From: Emticicia agri
GTDB taxonomy: Bacteria; Bacteroidota; Bacteroidia; Cytophagales; Spirosomataceae
Assembly: GCF_004168285.1 (NCBI RefSeq)
Contig: NZ_SEWF01000047.1
Location: 1 to 38,704, forward strand
Direction of reading: 5' to 3'
DNA: 38,704 nt
Shown here: piece by piece, positions 26,169-36,123 of the stretch
Numbering within the stretch: position 1 is the stretch's first letter
Layout: each line of letters begins with the position of its first letter
Notes under the pieces: generated by a model
Told to the model about the DNA's origin: nothing
Seen by the model: the letters and a program-made list of their open reading frames with translations, nothing else
Databases searched by the model: none
Position numbers and translations under genes: made by a program

Positions 26169-27816
26169 AAAGGTTGCTGTTATTGTTTGTATTATTTTAA
26201 CTGTTGTTGTCAGTGTAACCAGTTGTAAAAAGGGCAAGAAAAATCGCAGAAGTGTATTGCCCGATTCGAGTATTTACTCATCAAAGAACTTTACTGATAT
26301 TCTGCTGGATAGTACTATTGTTAATAACTTTTTCAAAACTGTTTCTGCAGAAGATACTATCAGAGAAGAGGTAAAAGAGTTTTATGCCCGTCGTTCCTAT
26401 CAGTCGGCCTGGTTTAATAAAAACGGGCTGAACAATGCTGCTCAGAACTTTTATAGCCAACTAAAAGGCTATACCTATGATTTTGCTGACAGCAGTTTTC
26501 AGAATGTTGAATTAGACAATCTGCTTGCCAGTGCTGAGAGTGATGAAAAAGATTTCTTAGACCGCAAAGCAGAAGTGCAAAGATTAGAGCTTCTGCTTAC
26601 TACTACTTTCTTTAACTATGCCATAAAGGCTTATGGAGGTATTGCCAAAAACCCACTCGATTTAGAGTGGTTTATTCCGCGTAAAAAGAAGAACTATCAA
26701 CTCCTGCTCGACTCACTGGTTTCATTAAACAAGGGTGAAAAGGTAAGAGAACCCGTCAATCTCTATTATATCCGTCTGAAAGAAAAACTAAGAATTTACC
26801 GGAATATTGAGCGGAAAGGCGGCTGGCCGAAAGTAATTACGGCTAAAAAACAACTCATAACAGGCGATAGAGATTCAAGCATATTAGCAGCTAAACAAAT
26901 CTTGTTTATGATAGGCGATTTTCGTTTGAAAGATACAAGTATGACTTTTACTGATTCGCTGAAAAATGCAGTTGTTCGTTTTCAGCATCGCATGGGTTTA
27001 AAGGAGTCAGGCAATCTTGATGTAGCCACCCTGAAAGAAATAAATCAGCCTGTTCAATTCCGTATTCAGCAGATTATGCTGAATATGGAACGATTAAGAT
27101 GGGTACCTGAAGAGTTAGAAAAAGACCACCTGCTGATTAATATTCCTGAATATATGTTACACGTTTTTGAAAATGGCAAACAGGTCTGGACAATGAATGT
27201 AGTAGTAGGTAAAACAGCTTCGCAGACCACTATTTTTAAGGGTAACCTTTCTACCATTGTGCTGAATCCATACTGGAACATTCCACAAAGTATCATACGC
27301 AATGAAATACTGCCACAGTTGAAACGGGGTACCGGGTACCTGACCCGAAATAATATGGAGGTATTATCGGGCAATAAAGTTATTAACCCGTCAAGTGTTG
27401 ACTGGAGTAACTATACCAAGAATGTGCCTTACATTATCAGACAAAAGCCCGGCAACAAAAACTCTTTAGGTAAAATGAAGTTTCTGTTTCCTAACAGTTA
27501 TAATATTTATCTGCACGATACCCCATCCAAAGGGCATTTCGGTGATTCAAAAAGAGCATTCAGTCATGGTTGTATCCGTTTATCAGACCCTAAAAAATTA
27601 GCGCTTTACCTGCTGAGAAATAATACCGAATGGAAGATAGAAAAGGTAAATGAAGTATTAGAAACCGACAAAGAAACAGGCATTAAAGTAACTCCTGCGA
27701 TACCTGTTTATATTGTGTATTTTACAAGCTGGGTTGATAATACCGGGCAAATCAATTTCAGAAATGATTTATATGGGCTTGATGCCAAGCTTGCGGCAGA
27801 GATATTCGGGGAGTAA
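26155..27816 (+). CDS. L,D-transpeptidase lipoprotein of the YcbB/LdtD type
   Basis: 553 residues. Lipobox SVTSC with C24 as the lipidated residue, then a Lys-rich tether (KKGKKNRR). A scaffold domain (about 55-240, [22 protein letters not shown]) is followed by a peptidoglycan-binding helix bundle (about 266-300, [15 protein letters not shown]) and a YkuD catalytic domain (about 320-520) with H454 in YLHDTP and [10 protein letters not shown] with nucleophile C473. This is the domain order of YcbB/LdtD. It links meso-DAP residues of peptidoglycan stems. It overlaps the preceding L,D-transpeptidase by 14 bases. Convergent with the next gene at a 3-base gap. Confidence 0.92.
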   Translation: MLKGKKVAVIVCIILTVVVSVTSCKKGKKNRRSVLPDSSIYSSKNFTDILLDSTIVNNFFKTVSAEDTIREEVKEFYARRSYQSAWFNKNGLNNAAQNFYSQLKGYTYDFADSSFQNVELDNLLASAESDEKDFLDRKAEVQRLELLLTTTFFNYAIKAYGGIAKNPLDLEWFIPRKKKNYQLLLDSLVSLNKGEKVREPVNLYYIRLKEKLRIYRNIERKGGWPKVITAKKQLITGDRDSSILAAKQILFMIGDFRLKDTSMTFTDSLKNAVVRFQHRMGLKESGNLDVATLKEINQPVQFRIQQIMLNMERLRWVPEELEKDHLLINIPEYMLHVFENGKQVWTMNVVVGKTASQTTIFKGNLSTIVLNPYWNIPQSIIRNEILPQLKRGTGYLTRNNMEVLSGNKVINPSSVDWSNYTKNVPYIIRQKPGNKNSLGKMKFLFPNSYNIYLHDTPSKGHFGDSKRAFSHGCIRLSDPKKLALYLLRNNTEWKIEKVNEVLETDKETGIKVTPAIPVYIVYFTSWVDNTGQINFRNDLYGLDAKLAAEIFGE

Positions 27817-27819
27817 GTA

Positions 27820-28524
27820 TTAATTCAGATTAAGACCAAAAGCTATACCCACCCAAGGTTTGGATTCATAAATCCAAACCTTTTTATTTTTATCAAGCAG
27901 GTTATCTATACCTAAAGACAGACCCACAGTAAAATTATTAATGGCCAGAATCCCTGCCAGACCTTTATTCCAGACCACTCCATCATATTCCTGATTTATC
28001 CTGTTGAACGTATTGGTTGGCGTCATGGCAGTATTGCCCAAACCATTAAATACCCCAAAAGAAAAACCATAGTGCGTTATATTTCGAAAAGAGAGATTGA
28101 GGAAATCAGGTTTATAACCCACCACGTATTTATCTATTCTGTAACCCAGATAAACGGCTCCATTTAAATTAGTATTAAGTTGTGCAGGCACATCCAGACG
28201 GGCAAAACGGTATTTCAGAGGAATTGTTAAAAAGTCAATGTCAAAACTTTGCTTAGAGAAAAAACTTTTTTCTCTACTTTTCTCTTTAATATGTTCAGGA
28301 TAAAAGTCACTGATACTTAAACTGTCAATTACGAGTCTTTGGTTGATTAATCTGATAGTGTGAGTACGCAAAACATCGTCTTCTACATCGACATATACCT
28401 TTTTGGTTACGCCATTTTTCTTTTGCAGGTATAATCCGTCAACCAACGCTGTTTTGGGCGTGGGTCTTATCACACTACAACTGGCGAGTAGTAAGCTCGA
28501 AATAATAAATAGATGTTTTTTCAT
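27820..28524 (-). CDS. Outer-membrane lipoprotein of unknown function with barrel-like strands
   Basis: 234 residues. [16 protein letters not shown] is a clear lipobox (C16). The mature part begins with VRP-like linker [14 protein letters not shown] and has alternating hydrophobic/aromatic strands ([50 protein letters not shown]) ending in Asn, compatible with a small outer-membrane beta structure. No named family. It has no partner beyond a terminator between it and the upstream gene. Its stop lies 3 bases from the L,D-transpeptidase stop. Confidence 0.75.
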   Translation of the reverse strand: MKKHLFIISSLLLASCSVIRPTPKTALVDGLYLQKKNGVTKKVYVDVEDDVLRTHTIRLINQRLVIDSLSISDFYPEHIKEKSREKSFFSKQSFDIDFLTIPLKYRFARLDVPAQLNTNLNGAVYLGYRIDKYVVGYKPDFLNLSFRNITHYGFSFGVFNGLGNTAMTPTNTFNRINQEYDGVVWNKGLAGILAINNFTVGLSLGIDNLLDKNKKVWIYESKPWVGIAFGLNLN

Positions 28525-28568
28525 GTATCGTTTTGGTTGCTCAAATATACATATTAGCAGATATAAAA

Positions 28569-28608
28569 ACAGTAAAGCCTTGAACTTGTGGGTTCAAGGC
28601 TTTACTGT
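28569..28608 (-). terminator. Perfect 17-base-stem terminator after the disordered-protein gene
   Basis: ACAGTAAAGCCTTGAAC (28569-28585) and its exact complement (28592-28608) enclose a 6-base loop. On the minus strand the stem is followed by TTTTAT, so it ends the transcript of the gene at 28637-29236 before the lipoprotein gene. Confidence 0.85.
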
Positions 28609-28636
28609 TCCTATCTATCAAAATTCACACTTCTCT

Positions 28637-29236
28637 CTAATTCAGAAATTCTTTGTCTCTGTCGTTATTAACAGGAGAGTTTTCACGAATTTCATTGTAT
28701 CCTCTGTTATCTGTTATGTTTCCTTCTTCAGACTTCTGGATACTTTCATCACGTCCTTCAACCGCTTCTCTCAAATCAGCTTCTTTTTCTTTTATTTTTT
28801 CCTGCCGCTTTTCCTCTTCTTTCTGTTGAATTTCCTGTGCTTCTTCTCCATGTTCTCCCCTTGGGTCTTCATTACCTATCGACGAATCAGTACCACCTGT
28901 ATCCATGCCTGAACTGATAGAGGAACCATAAAACTTAGGTTGCTCTACGCGTGGATACCCCTGTTTTCCTGGATAATTGATTTCATCCGGCGATTGGTCT
29001 GGAATAATATCCGGCGCAGTTGGCGGGTCAAGCTCATTTCTTAATGGTGGATTATCCGACCCTTCGCCTCTGTCATCTTTGTCGGCTACACGCTCATTAA
29101 TGGTTTCTTGTTCTTTCTCTGCTGTACGTTCCGGTTCCGACATAGGTCCGTCCCAGGTTTTTTCCGGTTGTGAAGTATTTGGCTCAATTGCTTCGTTGTC
29201 ACTCTGACTATAGAAGCTGTTATCTTGATCTTTCAT
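28637..29236 (-). CDS. Highly charged, probably disordered small protein
   Basis: 199 residues, no signal peptide, no membrane segment. It is strongly enriched in Glu, Asp, Lys, Asn, Ser, Pro and Gly. The N-terminal half has Pro-rich acidic segments (LDPPTAPDIIPDQSPDE), the middle a Gly/Ser stretch (YGSSISSGMDTGGTDSSIG), and the last third a Glu/Lys-rich segment (EEAQEIQQKEEEKRQEKIKE) likely to form a single charged helix. Composition argues for an intrinsically disordered, cytoplasmic, possibly stress-linked protein. No homologue family recognised. The reading frame is well supported by its clean ATG and following terminator. Codon use is like the neighbours. Confidence 0.7.
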   Translation of the reverse strand: MKDQDNSFYSQSDNEAIEPNTSQPEKTWDGPMSEPERTAEKEQETINERVADKDDRGEGSDNPPLRNELDPPTAPDIIPDQSPDEINYPGKQGYPRVEQPKFYGSSISSGMDTGGTDSSIGNEDPRGEHGEEAQEIQQKEEEKRQEKIKEKEADLREAVEGRDESIQKSEEGNITDNRGYNEIRENSPVNNDRDKEFLN

Positions 29237-29622
29237 ATAGTTGTGTCTTTAATTTGTAGTAATTAAACTAAAAACTCTATGCCATACAGTATGATGACTA
29301 AATGATGTGAAAGAAGATACTCAAATTGTGGAGAAAGGAACAGGCAGAACGGAACAAGGAGTATAGAAAAAAATAAAAGAGTCCACGGTAAGAATTTCTG
29401 ATTGTAATCAATAATGCCCAATTAAGTAAATAATCTTTTTAAAACCTACTTTATTCATAACCCTGACTTTTCGGATTGCTTGATACATTGGTCGATTTAA
29501 AAGAATAGGAAGTCTACTTTATAAATAGATTATTTGTCGGAGAATGAAATAATTCGTAATATTCTGTCTCTTTTTATATTTAAAAGCCAATTCTTAAACG
29601 TCAATTCAACCTCCATTAATTT
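29237..29622. other. Intergenic region between divergent genes
   Basis: 386 bases with no credible gene. It must hold promoters for the disordered protein (-) and the beta-propeller gene (+). A TTG at about 29538 and TAATATTC about 20 bases later look vaguely like a -33/-7 pair in front of the + gene, too weak to annotate as a promoter. Confidence 0.45.
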
Positions 29623-30477
29623 ATGAAAATTTTATTAAGCGCTCTATACCTTTGCTGTGTGCTGAGTTTTTCGGTTACAGCTCAAACTCCTACGCTGACA
29701 CAAGCCTGGGAAAGCGATACGACACTTACCACACCTGAATCTGTCTTGTATGATGCCAAAAATAATGTCTTATACGTGTCTTGCATCAATGGCAAATCAG
29801 TACCTGAAAATAAGGAAAGCTTTGTTGCCAAAGTGGGTTTAGATGGCAAAATTCAGCAAAGAATCATGACCCCTGGCTTGAATGCCATTAAGGGTATGGG
29901 CATTATTGGTAATAAATTATATACAGCCAGTTTTTTTGCCATCAATGAAATTGACTTAGCCACCGGAAAAGTAGTGAACAACTATACCGTGCCGGATGCT
30001 AAAATGCTGAATGATATTACTATTGACGAAAAGAATAAAACCCTTTATGTAACTGATATGCGTGCCAATAGCGTATGGAAACTAAAAGATGGTCAATTAG
30101 AAAAGATTCTTGAAGGTGGGCTGCTTAAAAACCCTAACGGACTGTTTTATGACAATGGCAAATTATTGATCGGAAACGGCGAAGGTATTCTATATTCATA
30201 CGATACTAAAACCAAAGACCTGAGCAAATTTGCTGAAGGCATGGGAACAGAAAAAAGCGGTATTGACGGCATTGAATCTGATGGCAAGAAAGGCTATTTT
30301 GTAAGTGAATGGAGAGGCAGAATATGGCATGTAACACCGGAAGGGAAACCAAGCTTATTGTTAGATACGATTGACAAACCAATGAATACAGCAGATTTTG
30401 CCTATGTTGCTAACAAAAAAATGCTTTTTGTACCTACTTTCCTGAAAAACAAAGTAGTGGCCTATAAAGTCAACTAA
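29623..30477 (+). CDS. Exported SMP-30/gluconolactonase-like beta-propeller protein
   Basis: 284 residues. Signal peptide ends SVTAQ. The mature protein is built of repeated four-stranded blades: LYDAKNNVLYVSCINGK, IDEKNKTLYVTDMRANSVWKL, NPNGLFYDNGKLLIGNGEG, GIESDGKKGYFVSEWRGRIW and YVANKKMLFVPTFLKNKV. The N-P-N-G-L and D-G-I-E motifs fit the metal-site loops of SMP-30/NHL-type propellers. Lactonase activity is possible but not shown by the sequence. Periplasmic. Stops 43 bases before the TonB-linked receptor, which may be co-transcribed. Confidence 0.8.
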   Translation: MKILLSALYLCCVLSFSVTAQTPTLTQAWESDTTLTTPESVLYDAKNNVLYVSCINGKSVPENKESFVAKVGLDGKIQQRIMTPGLNAIKGMGIIGNKLYTASFFAINEIDLATGKVVNNYTVPDAKMLNDITIDEKNKTLYVTDMRANSVWKLKDGQLEKILEGGLLKNPNGLFYDNGKLLIGNGEGILYSYDTKTKDLSKFAEGMGTEKSGIDGIESDGKKGYFVSEWRGRIWHVTPEGKPSLLLDTIDKPMNTADFAYVANKKMLFVPTFLKNKVVAYKVN

Positions 30478-30520
30478 TCCACCAACCTCTTCAGCCTTAT
30501 ATCCTATTTTAAAATCCGAA

Positions 30521-32983
30521 ATGAACATTTTTACAAAAAACACCTCTTTATTGTTAACCGGAAAAGCACTATCATTTATTGTTTGTTTGTGTTTGAGTAT
30601 CGTATGTATACAGGTTTCTTTTGCGCAGAATGCAGGAAAATTAAAATTGAAAGGAAAAATTGTAGATGCACAGTCGAGCGCAGCGCTATCTTATGCCAGC
30701 GTCCGGTTGTTTAAATTACCTGATAGCTCGTTTGTTACAGGAAATATCACCAACGATACCGGAGATTTCTTGATTGATGCTCCTGCCGGAACTTACTATG
30801 CCTTGTTGGAATTTATTGGCTACAAGGCTACCAAGACTCCTGTATTTTCTTTAACACCCGATAATTCTCCGCACGATTTAGGTACACTGAAGATTGCCAC
30901 TTCGAGCCAGACCCTGGATGAAGTCGAGGTACGAGCCGAAAAAAGTTCTATGGAAATGACCCTTGATAAACGTGTGTTTAACGTGGGTAAAGACTTAGCC
31001 AATGCTGGTGGCACAGCCGTTGATATTCTTACCAATGTACCTTCGGTATCGGTAGATATTGATGGTAACGTGAGTTTGAGAGGAAGCAACAACGTCAGGA
31101 TTTTAGTAGATGGGAAACCATCGGGACTGGTGAGTATTAAAGGTGGTAGTGGTTTGCAACAATTGCAGGGAAGCAGTATCGAAAGAATCGAAATTATCAC
31201 CAATCCATCGGCACGGTATGAGGCGGAGGGTATGAGTGGTATCATTAACATTATTCTGAAAAAAGAGCGCAAAGAGGGATTTAATGGTTCATTTGATGTC
31301 ATTACGGGTATCCCGACTAACCTTGGTCTGGCGGCTAATGTGAATTACCGCCGTAAAAATCTGAATTTCTTTGTTAATTATACGGCTTCTTATCGGAATA
31401 CGCCCGGTAGAAACTCCCAGTATCAGGAGTTTTATCATGGCGACTCTACGCTGATTACCCAACAAAATTCTACCAGTAGTTTAAAAGGCCAGAATAATAG
31501 TGCCAGAGCAGGAATTGATTATTTCTTTAACGAAAACAATGTATTAACGGGTTCGTACTTATGGAGAATCAGCAAAGGCAAGCGTTTTTCTGACATCAGG
31601 TACCGAGATTATCTGAATAACCTCAATAATTCGACAGGTTATACTAATCGTACACAAGATGAAACAGAAACGGAGCCTAATTCAGAATATGCCATTTCTT
31701 ATAAACGTAAGTTTGACAGAAAAGGGCATGAATTATCGGCTGATGTACGCTACTTAGATAACTGGGAAGACTCTGACCAGTATTACAATCAGGCTACTTT
31801 CAAACCTGATGGCAGTGCATCTGATATTCCGGCTATTTTACAACGCTCACTCAACTATGAAACCGAAAAACAATTATTGTTTCAGTTAGATTATACCCAA
31901 CCTTTTGCCAAAGATGGTAAGTTTGAATTAGGTGCCAGAAGTAGTTCGAGAGACATGACCAATGATTTCTCGCTGACTCAACGTGGAACAGATGGCACGT
32001 GGTTTCCGATTGCAGGTTTTACCAACGATTTCCTGTATGAAGAAAATATCAACGCTGCTTATGGTATTGTAGGCAATAAGGTCAATAAGTTTTCTTATCA
32101 GATAGGTGTTCGTGCCGAATGGACTCATGTAACTACTACTCTGAAAAAAACTAATGAGGTAAATCCACGGAAATACAATAACCTGTTTCCGAGTGTGCAC
32201 CTTACTTACGAGTTTCCAAAACAGAATTCGATGCAAATCAGTTATAGCCGACGCATCCGTCGCCCAACTTATAATGATTTGAGCCCGTTTTCTACCTTCA
32301 GCGATAGCCGTAACTTTTGGAGTGGGAATCCTGATTTGAATCCTGAATTTACTGATGTGTATGAAATAGGACATATCAAGTACTTTGAGACAGGTTCTAT
32401 CAGTTCTTCGCTATATTACAGATTTACCGATGGGAAAATTGTTCGCATCAGAACCGTAGATGCAACCGGTAGTTCTTTTACCCGTCCGGAAAATTTAGCT
32501 ACTGAAAATTCGTTTGGTTATGAGTTTACTACCTCACTCTCTCCTTACAAATGGTGGAAAATGGATGGTAGCTTTAACTTCTTCCGTGCCATTACAAATG
32601 GTGCTAACTTTGATGCCAGTCTGAAAAGCGATACCTATAGCTGGTTTACACGTCTGACTTCACGCTTCACATTCTGGAAAAATACCGACTTCCAGATAAG
32701 AGGTAATTACGAAGCACCGCAACAAACCCCACAAGGTCGCAGAAAAGCCATAGCGGTAATGGATCTGGCTGTAAGCAAAGATATTCTTAAAAACAATGCG
32801 ACCCTTACCCTTAATGTAAGCGACGTTTTTAACTCAAGAATTTACCGCTCTATCACCGAAGGCGTAAACTTCTATACCGAAAGCCGTGGCCAGGGCAGAT
32901 TAAGACAAGTAAATTTAACATTTAACTACCGTCTGCACCAGGCTAAAAAGAAAACCAGAGAGCCTGCTGAGGGGGATTTTTGA
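30521..32983 (+). CDS. TonB-dependent outer-membrane receptor (outer membrane beta-barrel family)
   Basis: 820 residues. Long signal peptide (to about residue 35, ends VSFAQ), a carboxypeptidase-regulatory-like domain (about 42-130: LKGKIVDAQSSAALSYASVRL), then a plug domain (about 135-245, with SVDIDGNVSLRGSNNVRILVDGKP and SIERIEIITNPSARYEAEG) and a beta barrel to the C-terminus (QVNLTFNYRLHQ). This is the OMP_b-brl_3 type of TonB-linked receptor, unlike the SusC type at 13963, and no SusD partner follows. It probably imports siderophores, peptides or other small ligands. Closed by a perfect terminator at 33006. Ligand unknown. Confidence 0.92.
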   Translation: MNIFTKNTSLLLTGKALSFIVCLCLSIVCIQVSFAQNAGKLKLKGKIVDAQSSAALSYASVRLFKLPDSSFVTGNITNDTGDFLIDAPAGTYYALLEFIGYKATKTPVFSLTPDNSPHDLGTLKIATSSQTLDEVEVRAEKSSMEMTLDKRVFNVGKDLANAGGTAVDILTNVPSVSVDIDGNVSLRGSNNVRILVDGKPSGLVSIKGGSGLQQLQGSSIERIEIITNPSARYEAEGMSGIINIILKKERKEGFNGSFDVITGIPTNLGLAANVNYRRKNLNFFVNYTASYRNTPGRNSQYQEFYHGDSTLITQQNSTSSLKGQNNSARAGIDYFFNENNVLTGSYLWRISKGKRFSDIRYRDYLNNLNNSTGYTNRTQDETETEPNSEYAISYKRKFDRKGHELSADVRYLDNWEDSDQYYNQATFKPDGSASDIPAILQRSLNYETEKQLLFQLDYTQPFAKDGKFELGARSSSRDMTNDFSLTQRGTDGTWFPIAGFTNDFLYEENINAAYGIVGNKVNKFSYQIGVRAEWTHVTTTLKKTNEVNPRKYNNLFPSVHLTYEFPKQNSMQISYSRRIRRPTYNDLSPFSTFSDSRNFWSGNPDLNPEFTDVYEIGHIKYFETGSISSSLYYRFTDGKIVRIRTVDATGSSFTRPENLATENSFGYEFTTSLSPYKWWKMDGSFNFFRAITNGANFDASLKSDTYSWFTRLTSRFTFWKNTDFQIRGNYEAPQQTPQGRRKAIAVMDLAVSKDILKNNATLTLNVSDVFNSRIYRSITEGVNFYTESRGQGRLRQVNLTFNYRLHQAKKKTREPAEGDF

Positions 32984-33005
32984 TAGGGATTATAGAATAG
33001 TATTT

Positions 33006-33047
33006 GAGCCACAATTATATAAACGTTAGTATAATTGTGGCTCTTTT
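33006..33047 (+). terminator. Terminator after the TonB-dependent receptor
   Basis: GAGCCACAATTATA (33006-33019) pairs perfectly with TATAATTGTGGCTC (33030-33043) around a 10-base loop, followed by TTTT. It ends 26 bases before the start of the next gene, which therefore needs a promoter in or near the hairpin. Confidence 0.82.
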
Positions 33048-33073
33048 GTAAGAATTAGTAGATTTTCTAAAGA

Positions 33074-33847
33074 ATGAATAGGTATTTAAACTTTATAGAG
33101 GTAAATAACAGGAATATTCAGACTAATCTAAGCCAGTTAATTAGTGAGGATATTTATTTAGAAGATTTATTTAAGAAAGTTGAAGCTGACAATCAATTAA
33201 AGTCTATTGGTATTGATTATGCGGAATTATTATATGGAATTAATAATAACCCCAATTTACTTAAATATCAAGAGTTAAATTTTCTTTATCGTTGGACACT
33301 TAATATTTTTTGGCAAATATATGATAAAGGATTTATGCGATCTCTCGTATACTCAGAAGTACAAAATCATGGATTTTATGATTTTTTTCTTTTGCAAAAA
33401 ACTTCTATTATAGAAGTTTTTTTACAAGAGCTATGGAATTTCTTAGACCCTCTTAAAAAGTATAAATTCATTCCTAAAGGCTATATTCTATCTCAACCAG
33501 AATGTTATAATTTCGTATCCTATTTGTGCGCTTTAGCAGTATTATTTAATAATGGTAATGATGCAAAACAGTATTTAGCGCAAGAAACAACTAATCATTT
33601 ATCAAAGTCTTTGTTAAGATATAATTTTATGCAGCAAAGAATAGAATGTCTTCAGCAAAAGGAAGATATAAATGAATTTTATCAAAAAAATAAAAGCGTT
33701 TTAGATGTTATTGGGCATTATAGCGGTTTCAACAATTATAACCTCTTGGCGAAATCATTCCCTATTTTTCTTGAATTAAAAGAGAAAATCAATAAAATAG
33801 ATTCTGATTCACGTATTTGCATTCAAGATTCATTGTACTCTCAATAA
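33074..33847 (+). CDS. AT-rich orphan protein of unknown function
   Basis: 257 residues, no signal peptide and no clear membrane segment. Rich in Asn, Ile, Leu, Phe, Tyr and Gln, mostly helical by eye: FLYRWTLNIFWQIYDKGFMRSLVYSEVQ, FVSYLCALAVLFNNGNDAKQYLAQE. No motif recognised. Its base composition is clearly more AT-rich and its codons more A/T-ending than those of the neighbouring genes, a hint of recent acquisition. It is squeezed between a terminator (26 bases upstream) and the convergent phytochrome gene (14 bases downstream). Could be a cytoplasmic helical protein of mobile origin. Confidence 0.7.
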   Translation: MNRYLNFIEVNNRNIQTNLSQLISEDIYLEDLFKKVEADNQLKSIGIDYAELLYGINNNPNLLKYQELNFLYRWTLNIFWQIYDKGFMRSLVYSEVQNHGFYDFFLLQKTSIIEVFLQELWNFLDPLKKYKFIPKGYILSQPECYNFVSYLCALAVLFNNGNDAKQYLAQETTNHLSKSLLRYNFMQQRIECLQQKEDINEFYQKNKSVLDVIGHYSGFNNYNLLAKSFPIFLELKEKINKIDSDSRICIQDSLYSQ

Positions 33848-33861
33848 ATCTCCAAACTGTA

Positions 33862-36120
33862 TCACACCGGAAAATACAAACTAAACGTAGCGCCTTCATT
33901 CTTCACACCTTCGGCAAAGATGTAGCCATTATGCAATTGCATGATTTTTTTACATAAGGCAAGGCCAATACCTGTTCCTTCATATTTATCTGCTGTATGA
34001 AGACGAGTAAATATCTTGAATATTCTATCGTTAAACTCATTTTCAAAGCCAATACCATTATCGGCTATTGTAATTCTGGTATAGAGTCGGGCATCGTCCG
34101 GTTCCGGCGAAAGGCCAGGTTCTTTTGATTGACTGATGTTAATCATTGCCGGAACTCCTTCCTTGTTAAACTTTAAAGCATTCCCAATCAGGTTACTGAA
34201 AAGCTGATGCACAATTACCGGAATACCCGTTACCGAAGTCAGATTTTGAGTAGTGATAGTAGCATTCTTTTCTTCTATTTCCTCATGCAGTCCTTGTTTT
34301 ACTTTTTCAATCAGTTCCTGTAGATTAATTGCTTCAAATGATTTCTCCGAATGTCTGATTTTTGAATAATTAGTAATATCAGAAATAAGCCTTTGCATTC
34401 TATTAGCCGAAGCATTCATTTTCTTCAATGTATTACTCACATCAGGCGATATATTTTTATCCAAATCTAATAGTCTTGAAGAAAACAACTGGATTTTTCT
34501 TAGTGGTTCTTTCAGGTCATGTGTGCTTATCCAACTGATATTTTCGAGTTCAAGATTCGATTCTTTCAATTGCTTGGTCAATTCTCTTTGTCTGGCTTCT
34601 TCTTCGGTCAGCAATATCAGCGTAATAAATTTCTGCAACGAATACGAGAAAGTAGAAGCAGCCGTCTGCTCTGTTTTTGTCCACTCGTGCGAGCGGCATT
34701 TGACAATCTGCTGATATTTCTCAAACGATTTTCTGGGTGATAGCCCATTGGCATCTTTTACAATAGCTTTTTCGGGGTCGCCACTCCAGTTAATTTCTTC
34801 CAGACTTTCAGGCCTGAACCAGACAATGGTTTCGTCGTGCACTACGCCTAACTGATAGTAGAGAATACCTGAGGCGGTTGCACACCATTCTTGCGCTTCG
34901 GGTAAATGTTCAGGTAGGCTTGAAGTACTATAAAATCCTTTAGAAGCCTTTTTCTTCGCCCAGGCTGTTATCTTTAAAATGCTCTTATCATCAGGGGTCT
35001 TACCTGCTTTATACACAATATCGTTCAGCACCACAGCTACTCCACCTGCATTGGCAATTTCCAATATCTGCGTTTGTTTCACTAAATCTTGTAACGATGC
35101 TCTTTCAGGCGCAAAACTCAGATTGAGTAAAGTTTCTAACGATTTGTTGATATTAGCCGCTACGGTATATTCCTCTGCCATTTCTCTTACCTGAATCTGT
35201 GAAGTAAGAAAATGCCCTTGTAGCTGTGCCGCAATGCGGGTGTAATGGTCGATGTATTTATAAGAATAATGGTGGCAGGCAATGAGTCCCCATAGTTTAC
35301 CCTCATGTATCAACGAAATAGTGAGAGTAGCACCCACACCCATATTTTTAAGATATTCAACATGAATCGGCGAAACACTTCTCAGGGTTGAATGACTTAA
35401 ATCCAGGCTTTCGTTAGTGGCATTTTCTTTCGTAAAAATCGGAACAGGTGTATAATTAATATCAACTATCAGCCTCAGCAGGTTCTTGATATACAATTGT
35501 CTTGCCTGTAGCGGAATATCGGTATGTGGATAGTGCAATCCAAGAAATGGCTCATGTTCATCTACTTTACTTTCGGCAAATATTTCTCCGTTATAATCTT
35601 TATCAAAACGATAAACCATCACCCGGTCATAGCCTGTCAATGCCCTTATTTCGGTAGCAACACTATGGCTTAATTGCTGTAAAGTCATGGCCTGACCCAT
35701 GTATTTGGCAAAATTGATAGCCTGGTCGTAAACAGTAGATACCCGTGGAATATACTCAGAAACCGGTTCAAATTCACAAATCAGTAAATCAATGCTTCTA
35801 TGAATAACGCACTGAAATTGAGTATTTTCTATATTCACAATAAGCGGAGTAGTAACTCTATCCTGCAGATGATTGATATAATATCTGAATTCAGCCAACT
35901 GGTCGGTTCCTATCAAAACCTCAATGGGCTTTTGTAATACTTCTTCTACTGTTAGTACAGAAAAATCGTTGACATTGGCACTGGTATATCTGATTACAAA
36001 ATCTGCGTCAATGGCAATTAAAAACCCATGTGGCTGAATACTGCCCGGCACATGAATAGGCTCTTGCTCACAATTTGTCAGATTAACAATTTCTCTGTTT
36101 ACTATATCCTTCAATTTCAT
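33862..36120 (-). CDS. bphP: Bacteriophytochrome histidine kinase
   Basis: 752 residues in the standard PAS-GAF-PHY-HisKA-HATPase order. The N-terminus (TNCEQEPIHVPGSIQPHG) holds C17, the biliverdin-attaching cysteine of bacteriophytochromes. The GAF domain has PHTDIP (198-203), H253 in SPIH and the H284 region ACHH. The PHY tongue carries WFRPE (434-438) and PRKSF (462-466). The kinase has H534 in STHDLKEPL, an N-box NALKFNKEG and GTGIGLALCKK. It senses red/far-red light through biliverdin and passes phosphate to a response regulator. Last gene of a three-gene minus-strand operon, 3 bases after the heme oxygenase that makes the chromophore. All key residues are present. Confidence 0.96.
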   Translation of the reverse strand: MKLKDIVNREIVNLTNCEQEPIHVPGSIQPHGFLIAIDADFVIRYTSANVNDFSVLTVEEVLQKPIEVLIGTDQLAEFRYYINHLQDRVTTPLIVNIENTQFQCVIHRSIDLLICEFEPVSEYIPRVSTVYDQAINFAKYMGQAMTLQQLSHSVATEIRALTGYDRVMVYRFDKDYNGEIFAESKVDEHEPFLGLHYPHTDIPLQARQLYIKNLLRLIVDINYTPVPIFTKENATNESLDLSHSTLRSVSPIHVEYLKNMGVGATLTISLIHEGKLWGLIACHHYSYKYIDHYTRIAAQLQGHFLTSQIQVREMAEEYTVAANINKSLETLLNLSFAPERASLQDLVKQTQILEIANAGGVAVVLNDIVYKAGKTPDDKSILKITAWAKKKASKGFYSTSSLPEHLPEAQEWCATASGILYYQLGVVHDETIVWFRPESLEEINWSGDPEKAIVKDANGLSPRKSFEKYQQIVKCRSHEWTKTEQTAASTFSYSLQKFITLILLTEEEARQRELTKQLKESNLELENISWISTHDLKEPLRKIQLFSSRLLDLDKNISPDVSNTLKKMNASANRMQRLISDITNYSKIRHSEKSFEAINLQELIEKVKQGLHEEIEEKNATITTQNLTSVTGIPVIVHQLFSNLIGNALKFNKEGVPAMINISQSKEPGLSPEPDDARLYTRITIADNGIGFENEFNDRIFKIFTRLHTADKYEGTGIGLALCKKIMQLHNGYIFAEGVKNEGATFSLYFPV

Positions 36121-36123
36121 TAG

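Noticed and set aside
28403-28912. Plus-strand open frame of 169 codons overlapping the lipoprotein and disordered-protein genes.
   Set aside because: Phe-rich translation of the complement of Glu/Lys-rich codons; it spans the strong terminator and both better-supported genes.
30820-31302. Long open frame on the minus strand inside the TonB-dependent receptor gene (160 codons).
   Set aside because: It lies fully inside a convincing receptor gene, has no recognisable domain and arises from the codon bias of the sense strand.
31928-32374. Another minus-strand open frame (148 codons) in the same receptor.
   Set aside because: Antisense shadow of the barrel-coding frame; no signal peptide or family features.
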